DNA from: Ectocarpus siliculosus
Taxonomy: Eukaryota; Sar; Phaeophyceae; Ectocarpales; Ectocarpaceae
Reading direction: 5' to 3'
Length of the DNA stretch: 39,555 bases
Assembly (NCBI GenBank): GCA_000310025.1
Contig: FN649742.1
Location: forward strand, 1,343,672 to 1,383,226
In this document: piece after piece, positions 11,681 through 21,833 of the stretch
Position numbering within the stretch: position 1 is the stretch's first letter
Layout: each line of letters starts with the position of its first letter
Notes under the pieces: generated by a model
The model's database searches: none
What the model was told of the DNA's origin: nothing
Seen by the model: the letters and a program-made list of their open reading frames with translations, nothing else
Translations under genes and position numbers: made by a program

Positions 11681-14605
11681 AGGGGGCAGGGCTGGAGTTG
11701 GAGACGACCGAGAGACGCGATGTTGGTGGTTGCGTAAGTTTGACCGATTATCTCGTTTGTGTGCGAGGTTGGGGAGGTACGCGTGACAGCACCGGCGGAG
11801 GTGTAGACGAAGAAGAGGATTGGATTTTTTAAGACGGGCAGAGAGGAGAGAGTTGCTGGTGGAGTACTGCTGCTTATGCTACAAACCTACTTTCCAGTTT
11901 TCCAGTCAGATTCAAAGGTTTCTTTTCACACGTCTCTTTTTAGCTTACCGTACTGCTGACGAAACGACGATCGACCGGAACGCCACGTGAGGCCAAAAGC
12001 GCCTTCTTTTTTTTGCCGGCAGCAGGCGGCGGCGGTGTACTTGTACATGAGATTTTTGCTCCAAAGTAGATAGTATATTGTCATCGTCTCACACACGATA
12101 GACATGCGCGTTGGATGCAAGAATCAGAGAGAGCAGGAGGAAGGGTTATCTACGTGTGGCCGTGAAGAGGGTCGTCAGTAAACTTGACTTTCTTAGTTTT
12201 TTCCAGCCGTGCATGATGAAAAGGGATTTCGCGTTTCCTCCTTTTACAAGGTCCCACGGTATCCCTCGTCTCTCATCTCTGGGTCGGATAGCGCGGAGCT
12301 CGGCAGCTTCGTGTTTGGGGAGAGCGGGGCAGAGATAGGCCAGGAGAAATGGGAGCGGTGGGTAGGCTTCGTGTCTTGTGTGTGTATGAGTTTGTTCTTT
12401 CGAGTTGTTTTGTCTGTGAGGTGCACGTGTTGTTTGCGGTTTACTGCTGTAGGGGAGAGAGCGAGCGCAGTAGTAACGTTGGTTGTGCTTGGGTACATGT
12501 CATGGTTTTTTGTTTTTACTCTTTTCGTTTGCGCGGGGGAGGTTGATTTCTTTCGTGCCGACGTCGACTACCGGCACGAAAAGCCGCCAGTCGTATCGCC
12601 TCTGGATGTATAGGCTTGCGAGGCGGCGGTGTGGTGTTGGCGCTCCTTGAGAGCCAAGAGTGGCGCTTCAACACTAGATAGAGGAAAGAGAAAAACGTGT
12701 CCAGCATCATCATCCAGCGGCAGGTTTCCCTCCACCCTCTCGCCGAAAACGTACATCCCTTCGAGTCGGGAAGACCTCGAGTTTACTGCCCATGGCATGG
12801 CACCAGCTTTTGCAGAATGAGAAGCGACGGTGTTTTTTTTTCTGGTGATTGGTGACAAGGAGATGGGTCGGTGTATGGTGCCTTCTAGGTGGCGGGTTAT
12901 TACACCTTCCTTCTGTCTCGCGTGGCCCCTTTACGTGCCCTCGCCCTCAAGATTCCTTCTGTTACACGAAAAATAGCATGCTTGTGTGTTGGCTTTACAC
13001 CCGGCTGGGGGCGAGAACATTGCAAAGGAAGGGCCGTTCATTTCACGATTGAGAGCAACATGTTTTTTGTTTAGCTGCAACAAAGTGCTCTATCGGCAGC
13101 ATCAGATGCCTGCGGTTGCCTACATGAATGAATGCAAATGAATGTAAGCTTTTTCTCCCCCCTCGTAGAAAAAAAACATATGGTGAAGAACGAACGTACT
13201 TTTCAATGGCACACACGGAAAACATTATCTGTCGTTAGTCATGAACCCACGACACGCAACAGCTCACCCAAACAAAGGAAGAAGAGTAAGTCCGCTTTTG
13301 AATCCTACAGAGGGAAAGTGCAGCAGAAGAACCGTCTGTGTTATACTGTAGCCGTACTTTTTGTGTCACGTGTAAGTCTTGCCTAGCACTGCTGGCTGTA
13401 GAAACGATAAACAGAAGGAGCCACCACTTTATTTCGTATTGTACAATAGTATGGATCTTCTTGCTTTGCCCGAGGCCCGTTTCTTATTCTCGGTGTGGGT
13501 CATCCATCATCGGCTGTAATGTACGGAGTAGGTTTTACTGTATGTCTGTACGATATAATGAAGTACTGCTGAAGTACGGAGTAGGTTTTACTATATGTCT
13601 GCATATGCGCGTACTGCTGTAGGAATCAAACGGAGATAGATGAATCTGTCGTGATCTTCGTGTGTGTGATGTGTGTGGTCAAGGCATGCATTTACAAGTC
13701 GCGCATAGGAGTGGAAGCTACCGCAGTGGTGTTGTAGAACCTCAATCGTTCGTGTGCGGTAAGTGACAACGGCAGCGTGACTGGAGCGTTGATTTGAAGA
13801 AAGATTAGAACCCCAACAACTCTCAAAACGTCGAACGTCGGATCTAAAAATATTATTGTTGTACGGCACCTTCAACACCATGAGGGATACCTACGGTAGT
13901 ACCTTTTTTACCCGTCTGTTTCCTTCAAATGTAGTAGTCTAACGGCGAGTCGAACGGTTGGCCGCCCTGTGTGTCTAGAGCATGGTTTGCCTCTGTGATG
14001 AGTGAATACTTGTAGACAAGTAGAGAAGACGACTGTGGGACATTCCCCCGCTAAATCTACTCTGTAGACTACCATGTAGGAAAATAAGAAAGAATGAAAC
14101 CGTCATTTTTTTGTTGCGGTTCGACGAAGTAGTTACAGCGTGAGAGAAGACCAGTACGGTTAATTATCTCGAACGGATAATATTTTCAGTGATTGTATGC
14201 AGGTGTATATATGCTAAGTAGGGGCGCAGAGACGAGGTTCGGTTGGTTTATTGGGCCGCTCTCTCATGTTCTTGTAGAAAACATGAACATTATCAAAGGA
14301 ATCCGTTCTCTGGAAAGTGTGCCGTCGGTCCTAATGAAAGGGCCGCTCTTTTTACGTGTGCGCTGAGGACCGTTCTTTTATGTTGCGACCGTGTACGCCT
14401 TCAGCGCCAGAGGGAAGGGCGTGTCGATAGATGACAGGTCTTACCAAGAGACTGCTGTCGGCACTAGTCCCTCTCTTTTTGAGCAGACTACTGTAGCTTT
14501 CGACACGGACTGGGTCGTGGTTTGGCGGAAAAGGTTTTGTAACTGGATGCTGTAGCAAGCACTCGCCCGCTTGCCAAGGTTTGGCGATTCACCAGCCGCA
14601 GTGCC
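11681..14605. other. Spacer without a convincing gene
   Basis: Downstream of the RING-E2 gene and upstream of the coiled-coil gene. Two stretches look weakly coding: 12200-12352 on the plus strand (after TTTTTTCCAG, ending before GTGGGT) and about 12585-12800 on the minus strand. Neither joins into a gene or matches a family I know. The part from 12900 to 14600 is AT-richer and closed in all frames beyond about 96 residues. It holds a 50 bp tandem duplication (13522-13622). Confidence 0.5.
13522..13622 (+). repeat. Two-copy ~50 bp direct duplication
   Basis: TACGGAGTAGGTTTTACTRT followed by ATGTCTG and TACTGCTG is present at 13522 and again at 13574. The second copy ends in an exact TACTGCTGTA motif. 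No gene overlaps it. Confidence 0.8.
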
Positions 14606-17600
14606 ATGGGGGCGGGAGCCTCGGTTGCCGAAGAACTAGCTTCGCCCAGACACAAACAAAGTCGCCCTGCCGGGAGCATCTCCGCCACAGGATGTCAGTA
14701 CCGCGAAATGCTGGATCACCTTCGAAACGTAAGCCGACAACACCTACCGACTACATACCTGTTGATAGGACCAGGTTCCAAGGGATTGGTCTCAGTTGGG
14801 GTCCTTCGGTTGTATTGTTTGAAGTCCGATTCTAGACTGTGGTCTTATTAAACTACAGTATACAGAATGTATTGCTGCCATTTTTGAAGTTGGATCATCA
14901 TTGATTTTCCGATCATCGTTGGTTTGTTGCGCGGTTTGCTAAAATCTACAGTAGTGCAGCTTGTTTGGTACTTACCATATACCATGCCAGACCCGCGAAA
15001 TCCACACCTTGCTTGCGTGTCTACATTTATTTGCGATCGACTAGACTGAGACTAAACGACCTGTTCTGTGTCACTACATGCAGCATCAGTCGGTGTATGT
15101 AAACGCATTACAACCCTCTAGCTTTTAGCCCGCCTATTTGGCATTGCAGACTGTTCGTCTTCCTACATATCATCACCACCGTATGTGTATGTCATAGTAG
15201 TGTTGCCAGTTCCCCCATTCCGCGCCAAAAGGGGGGCCAATACCCTACCATTTTGAGATGGCACGCCACCAGGGTACAGCCGTACATAGCCCCCGCTTCG
15301 GCAAGAAAGGGTCCTCCCCTCGGGGTTGTCTCCCTGGGTTGTCTCTCGTTAGCTTCTTCTGTCGTGGAGTACACAGCAGTACTTCATCAGAGCACTACGA
15401 GACAGAAGACCTTCCCCACCACAAACGACGCAGGGCTAGAGAAGAAATGTCGAGAAGTTGCTGTGAAAACGATCATGAGAACGATGGAGTTGGAAGGAAG
15501 AAGGATGACGGTGGAAGCACTCCAAAACGAACTCGAGTGCAAGGTAGCAGCCTTTGTAGACGTGTGCAGTTTTCTTCTGTTTCGACCGTTTCCGTCTTTG
15601 ATCCGGAGAATACGTTAGTCTCCCCCATGCCGCCCCCTCACGGGGTCCCAGTTCATAGCAGGCATCTAGAAGTGTTTTGTGTTTTCAACCGCTCTGAGAC
15701 TGACGTCTTTTCATTGGTCAGCCGGTTAGCGCGGTCGATGCCAATAACAATAAAAACACGCACACATGGACTTGGGGGCGCGCACCGCACGTTGACTTCT
15801 TCAATATTCCTGCAGCATGGTGACCACGAATGAAAGCGTGTGTGCTGGGAGTACTCGGCTTCCAAAATCTTAAACGGCATCGTGTCCGTATAGACAGCTT
15901 CTCTGGCTGTCTTCTTCTCAGCCTGAGCGCCAGCCAGCCTACCCGCCGACCTGCGTACCGTCTTGCCCCGCCTCGCCCCGCGAATGGCGCTTTATGATCC
16001 CTTTCCCGGAGGACATGGTGGTTACCCGTGCAAGTACAGGCAAAATTTACATCATGTTGATGTCTTTATCTTACTACTGTATGTATATGCGTCCACAACC
16101 AACCACGTTTGTTTCGCGTTCACGTACGTACATGCTACGACCGACCATGATGCGACGAGCAGCGATTCGCGGAAGAGATCGAGGTGCTCCGGGCGAAGCA
16201 CGGCGAGGTGGACCAGGACGGCCTCATCGTGAAGCTTCTGATGGAGGAGTTCTCCTTCACCACCGTAGAGGCCACTGACCTACAGGCCCTCAAGACGCGG
16301 CCGCGGGACAAGGGGAAGGTGTATCTCCTTGGAGAGACCAACTTCATGCAAAGTCCCCTCACGGAGCGAGTGGACTATTCCAACCTTAAGCCCAAGGTGC
16401 ATCATGGGACGGGCATAATTGTTGGGGGGTGGGCGGGGGGGTGTACTCATGTTTGACATGCCTTAGTTGCTGTGTAGACCATTGACCACGCGTCCTCGAG
16501 AGGACGGAGATTTGTTACAACAGGAAGGACCGATCACCTACGGCCCATCGCTCCTCTCAACTTTGCCAAAGGTGCTGAAACACGTCTTGCCTATCTCCTA
16601 TCATCACTTCCCGTCTTTTCAGCCCACTTCTTACACCCCCAGTATATATAACTATCGTCTTTCCTGGCTATTCCATGTCTCAAACATCTTGTAACTTCCT
16701 CCAGCTCAGTCAAGTACATGTCTCTCTCCTTCTCGTAAAATGGGCATCGTTGTGCAACTACACGAGCCCGGTCTTTGCACTCAGAGTTGAGATTCACAAT
16801 TGAAGCTGTTGTCGTCTTCGCCTACTTTTCTACATCTTCCCCTCGTTCTCGAAGGCCATTGTTCCCAGTCCTAATTTTGACCTTCAGTTTTGTCCCTGCA
16901 TCCATTGGCCCATGTAGGTAATCCTTGAAACCTATTCCTTCTTTACCATTCCGTACACATCTATCTGGACCCTCCTTTTTCGTGGTTTGCTTCCATTCCG
17001 CAGATTGATTCCGCTCTTCTCTCTCGGTAAAAGCAACGGATACAATATCTCCTTTTTGAACCCCTCTAGGCTTATCGTTTCCACTGTATCAACTTGGTCA
17101 ATTTCGAACCCCTTCCATACTTCCTTAGCCCACTCCGTGGGTCGTCTACCCCTTGACTAGTTTTCCCATTCCGCCTCCCGGGCTACTTTCGGCAACCTCT
17201 CCTCTCCCATATCGTGCATACGGTACTGCCATTATGGCTTTCTTACCGGGGGAGTGTACTCATAGCCATGAATGCCGTCGTCGTTAGACCATTGACCTCG
17301 CATCCCTACAAAGCCGGGACGGAGGTAGCACGCCCGAATCTCGTCTTTCGTAGGGGGGGGGGGGGTCATCGGGCATCGAAGACGAGGAGCATGGTTCTTC
17401 TGTGAACTGCCGCAAGCCGCACACGAAACGCTCAGATAGATATGGGCAAAACTCTGCAGTAAGCAATCGTGGCAAGGAGGAAAGATTTCCGATACGATCC
17501 GTTCACCCTGAAACGTACTTACTTGGCAACGGCAAGAACCGTGTCGATAGGTTATTTTAACGCCCTTCTTCTCAACCTGAACAGCGTGCCTTCGTGTGCA

Positions 17601-18143
17601 GTCGAACTTTGAGCTGCTTGCATACTACGCCTGTCTCAGCCCATTTTCTCGCTCGAAACCCAACAACAGGCGTTGGAGATGGTGGGCGATGAGAAACTGA
17701 ATACGGAGGCGAGGGAAGCTCTGCCGGCCAACACCCGAACGAGCAAGAAGGCCGTGGAGCTCATGGGCTCGACCAAGGTGGTCACCGAGAAGAAGGCGCT
17801 CAAGCGCCTCGGGAGCGAAATGAGCGACAGCATGAGGGTGTTGCAGATCAAGACCGAGCGTAAGGAGCAGAAGGAAGAGGAGAACCGCCGAAATTTGCTC
17901 AGTGCCGGCGAGGCGGGGGGGGGCGGGGGCGGGGACAAGGGGGTTGGGGCGGACGGAGGACGGGCCGCTGACGGGGTCACGCAATTGACGTTGAGTCCGA
18001 CGAAGTCGATGGCAACCATGAGAGTTAGCTCGCCGGGATCGTTCGCATCTTCGCCCATGGCGCGACGAGCGACCCGGCTGCTCACGGAGGTGCCCAAGTT
18101 TATCGCCGACATGGGAGGAGGTTCCTCAAAAAAAGAGCTATGA
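14606..18143 (+). CDS. Hypothetical helix-rich protein, four exons
   Basis: I do not recognise this protein. Proposed exons: 14606-14728 (ATG, donor GTAAGC), about 15391-15543 (acceptor least certain), 16160 or 16163-16396, and about 17640-18143 (TGA). All junctions are phase 0 and the product is about 338 residues. It starts MGAGAS, which fits the N-myristoylation pattern MGxxxS. The middle exons read EVAVKTIMRTMELEGRR, FAEEIEVLRAKHGE and LIVKLLMEEFSFTTVEA. The last is charged and helical (KTERKEQKEEENRRN) with a Gly-rich loop, then Ser-rich segments with SP sites and a basic C-terminus (SKKEL). Low-complexity helix suggests a coiled-coil scaffold; no function can be assigned. LINE and SINE debris fills the intron at 16397-17639. 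Exons 3 and 4 are the best supported. Confidence 0.55.
15625..15742 (-). repeat. Dispersed ~120 bp repeat, family C, copy 2
   Basis: Reverse complement of the family: GCATCGACCGCGCTAACCGG, CCAATGAAAAGACGTCAGTC and GGGACCCCGTGAGGGGGCGG are read on the minus strand. This copy and that at 27451 are nearly identical. It lies in intron 2 of the hypothetical gene. Confidence 0.85.
16436..17230 (-). mobile_element. 5'-truncated, decayed LINE 3' end
   Basis: On the minus strand this reads as a degraded version of the LINE fragment at 23600-24352. Both share a Cys/His-type tail with CPFYEKERDMYLTELEE here against [17 protein letters not shown] there, and the same 3' terminus next to a G/C run (GTGTACTCATG at 16440). 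Several stops and shifts break the frame. The insertion begins only 40 bp inside the intron after exon 3 of the hypothetical gene. Confidence 0.75.
17250..17340 (-). mobile_element. SINE-like family A, 3' tail only
   Basis: Holds GTGTACTCATAGCCATGAAT, GTCGTTAGACCATTGACCTC, GCATCCCTAC and GCCGGGACGGAGG, the terminal block of family A, then diverges. It lies directly next to the decayed LINE end. Confidence 0.75.
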
Positions 18144-21003
18144 CCCGTTTATTTTAGGAGTATCGTTACGCTAGGTAGGCTAAACTGCCTCCCCGCCGTA
18201 CTCTCCATTCTCTATCGGCGGGGGGGGGTGTCCTGTGACGATGTTGTCCTACCACGAACCAATAGAATTGTTCGCTGCAGCAGGCGAAAAAGGTCTTGTT
18301 TCGCCCCTGCTGCCCCCGGTGTGCAACAGAGTAGAAGCATGCACTTCACGTTGCAGGGGTGTCAAGCTCGTCGCCTCAGTTTGGCTCTTTACAGCCCAAG
18401 AACTCAGTACATACCCCCCTCCGAGTCAATACTGTTAGGGCTTTGTTTAGAAGGCCCCTCGGCGGGGGTACGTGGAGGGGTTCTGCTAGGGCGAGTGTTA
18501 CCTATTACTGAAGTGCTTTAGATACGCGTGAGATCCAGAGAAGGCTGCACTTACTTGTAGAATATCACCGTGAGGGAGTGGTCTCGGATACGTACATGGT
18601 TGTTTCGGAGGCGGGGGGGTGTCATGGGAATCAGGTTATATTCTGCAACACATCATCACACACGGTGCTTGTTGTGTGTTCACGTGTAGTTTTGACGTTG
18701 GGGCTTTGCGCATAGGGCTCTCTCTCGGAAGAGACTCTCCCTCTCTGGTGGGGAAGAGACTCTCTCTTTGGTGCGGAAGAGATTGCACGGTGTTGCCACC
18801 GATTCACTTGGTCACTTGTTGTATTGTTGAGGGTAGAGGCCGTGCGTAACATACACACGACCGCGTAGGGTTAATGGTTACGGTTGGCAATAAACCCTAA
18901 CAACTCTCACCCTTAGTACGTACGTAGACATACACACATGATTACCCGACCTTGTGCACTGCCGCTGGTGTGCTTAACCTCGTGTTGGTGCCTGACCTCG
19001 GCACGGACCCGCGTTGTGCGCTTGGCGCTCCCCACCCCGCTGTTGTCTTCGCCACCTCCAGGTCTCTTTATAGCAGACCTAAGAACGACTATTTATGTAA
19101 TGTGTGACGGTGCGCATGGACTGTGTGGTCTGGGCCGACAATTTTAGACACGCCGCCGGTCTATGAGGGGGGTAGCTTGCGAATGCCGAATAATACGACT
19201 GACTGCAAACACCAGGAGGGGCGTTTTCCCGAAGGGTGACTGGATCGAAGGAGCTCTCAAGAGACCGAACTTTAAATGGAATGGACCCGCACATGACACC
19301 CAGCGAGTCAACGAGATCGATCGATCGCCGTTGGTGCTGCTTATGCTTAGAATTCAGAATGTTCCCATCGTCACGCGGGGTGATCGTCCGTGTTGTCTTT
19401 GTTAGCGGGCAAACCCAACCGTTGGACGAACGCGCTGACATCTCCGATGTATCGGGTCGAAAAGAAGAAAAGAGAGGTCCGTGGCCTTTCACTCTTAGTG
19501 GAGTATGAGCGTTCTCCCGTCTGTCCGTCGGAGGGCGAAACAGGAACACATATAACACAAATATACCCAGAATATAACACAAATATACCCAGACCCCAAA
19601 ACTTGGTTCCGCGAACGAAGGTACGAGGTAGGCGTGAACGCCGACGCCGCGGTCGGGAAAAGAAAAACGTCTACAGGGGAACACCACGCCGAAACTAGAA
19701 GGGGCGACAGACGCGGGCCCTAGAGCGGCGACAGAGCTCTGTTCAAGCCACGTCGACGCACGCACCCAGAACTGATGCAACAAGCACAAAAACAACCTAG
19801 TACATACTTCGGACAAAAATTGAACAACGTTCCTATTCTGAATTCTCTACAACGGAAATGAGAGGGAGGGGGGGGGACCCGGAGCCTGGAGGGAAAAGGC
19901 AATTTTTTTTTATGTTGGGTCTTTCTGTGGTTCCGTGACGTTTTTCGACATTTCCGTCGGTAAAAGTGACGGAAAGAGTGAACGCTACTTGTACTCTGCA
20001 GATTGCGGCCTCACACTACAGATGAACAGCCCCAAGACCAACAGAGGAGTAGGAGAGGGAGTGTTGGGTGTGTATGGAGTTACCCAGCAGAGCCAGAGGT
20101 CGCTGATGAGAAGTTGTGTAGACATAAGAACCAGGGAAAAAGCCCTCGAATCCAACTATCTTGTATCTCATGCATGTGTCACGTCAATGTACACAGATAC
20201 AGCCGTGCTGTACCGATGCAGCCATGTTTTACCGATCGCTGATGAAACCACAAGCAAGAAGAGCACTTGTGAGGTTTATTCCTCGCAACGTGTGTGGTTT
20301 TTGGGATTCATCGCTGTGCTGTGACGGACGGCAGCTGCTGCTGGTGCTGCTGCTGGTGCTGCCATTACTTTTTCCGTTGGATGATTTTCCACCGGGGCGG
20401 CACCTACTATGTGCTCTAACAAACGCAAGGAAACCACGCGTGCGTGTAGGAAATTACCTCCTCTCTCTCTCTCCCTGGCTGCGGCCGGCTGTTGCTGCTG
20501 ATAAGTGCAGCTACTGCTGTACCCTCTTCGGAATCCTACAGCAGCAAGCAGCAGTCATTCAAAGATTTGTTGGCCAACGACAGCGGCAGCGTGGTAGAAA
20601 GACCCTACAAACAGCGGACGTCTCTCTCAGAAATGCAAGTTTCGAGATAGTACAACTCGTCCACCTCCTCGGGCAACTCCTGCAAGAAACGGGGTGTGAA
20701 ATGCTGCCGTTGCCATGAAGAAATCGCGCCAAAGCCTTGGAGTTTTTCCTCTTTTTTTTTTTTTCAGGCGCCGACATAAAAAAATTGCCGGCCCCAAGAG
20801 GTGGCCTGAAGGTAGGCCAAACTGGTCCCTCCAGCACAAAGCTCACAAAAAATAGTTGGAAACCTGAAATGAGCTGCTGCGCCGTCTTTTGTGCGCAACG
20901 TGAAGGGAGTGCCGTAAGGCGTTGCAAACCGCTCCCGAGACATGAACACACGCAGCAAAAATCGCAACTCCTCCTAACGGTGAGGAGCGTATAATATACA
21001 CTA

Positions 21004-21056
<53 letters not shown>

Positions 21057-21105
21057 TCTTCACGTTAAAACCGTTCCATTCTCTCTACCCAGTACCTTCT
21101 TCTGT
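21004..21105 (+). repeat. (TTG)17 microsatellite with conserved flank, copy 2
   Basis: Same arrangement as 10911-11020: a TTG array, then TCTTCACGTTAAAACCGTTC and CCAGTACCTTCTTC. Similarity ends soon after the CTTCTTC. Confidence 0.8.
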
Positions 21106-21291
21106 CCGTACTTGTCAAACACTTGACGGGGTCGATTCCCGTGGTCACAGGCTAAAACTTACCCACAAAAGGTATACGGAAATATAATCGACCCGATACA
21201 CACGTCTATTTGCAAAAATACGAACTAACGCCTATGACCACGCAGAAAAAAACACCACCAGCCGTCGGGCAACGACCAAGCTTCCTCTGAC

Positions 21292-21356
21292 ACCCGCATG
21301 AAAGCACGGCACGGCCCAATTCTCTCTCTCACCCGCATGAAAGCACGGCACGGCCC

Positions 21357-21410
<54 letters not shown>
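21292..21410 (+). repeat. 39 bp tandem duplication running into a (CT)n array
   Basis: ACCCGCATGAAAGCACGGCA followed by CGGCCCAATTCTCTCTCTC occurs twice (21292-21330 and from 21331). The second copy runs into about 25 CT dinucleotides. Confidence 0.9.
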
Positions 21411-21413
<3 letters not shown>

Positions 21414-21833
21414 TCCCTCTCTTCCTTCGCTCTCCGTCTCTACGAGAGACTTTCGACTCCGCCCCCCGACCTCTCTCAGCGAGAAACCCCTCCATCATCA
21501 CACCTCTGACTTAGAAAACCGTATACCGGGGAGGGGGGGGGGTTGGTTGTGACATGTGCAAGCCCGGCAAGAAAACCCCGCAACCAATCCTTGGGATCGA
21601 AATAATCCAATTATCTCCAAGGGGGCGGGAAGAACTAAACCGGGCTGACCTAACAATGCCACTAAAGCGGAATATCCTATATAACAATCCCGCCTATAAA
21701 ACCCTGCCGTGCAAAAACAGAGAGCGCGGGGGGTATCTGGCTCATATCTCTCTTCTAGACAGATTCTTAGCCCCAGCCACGCTGCTGCTGCGCGGAGCCC
21801 CCGCTCGAAGCACGCCTCCCCCCCAAAAAACCC

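Larger units (their letters stand above)
18144..21833. other. Spacer without a convincing gene, between two convergent genes
   Basis: Holds the 3' ends of the plus-strand hypothetical gene and the minus-strand phytochelatin synthase. ORFs up to 245 codons occur but lack family motifs, and most run through simple sequence. Visible: direct repeats around GAAGAGACTCTC (18725-18785), TAGGGTTA and TAAACCCTAA in inverted orientation (18867-18900), a 22 bp duplication TATAACACAAATATACCCAG near 19551-19592, a second TTG array (21004) and a CT array (21359-21409). Confidence 0.5.

Noticed and set aside
19079-19816. 245-codon minus-strand ORF
   Set aside because: No family resemblance, no splice context, lies in a spacer with short duplications.
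20161-20718. 185-codon plus-strand ORF
   Set aside because: Leu-rich through a CTG stretch, no motif. Another frame nearby has a Cys-rich end (KKRGVKCCRCHEE) but is broken by a stop; too weak to call.
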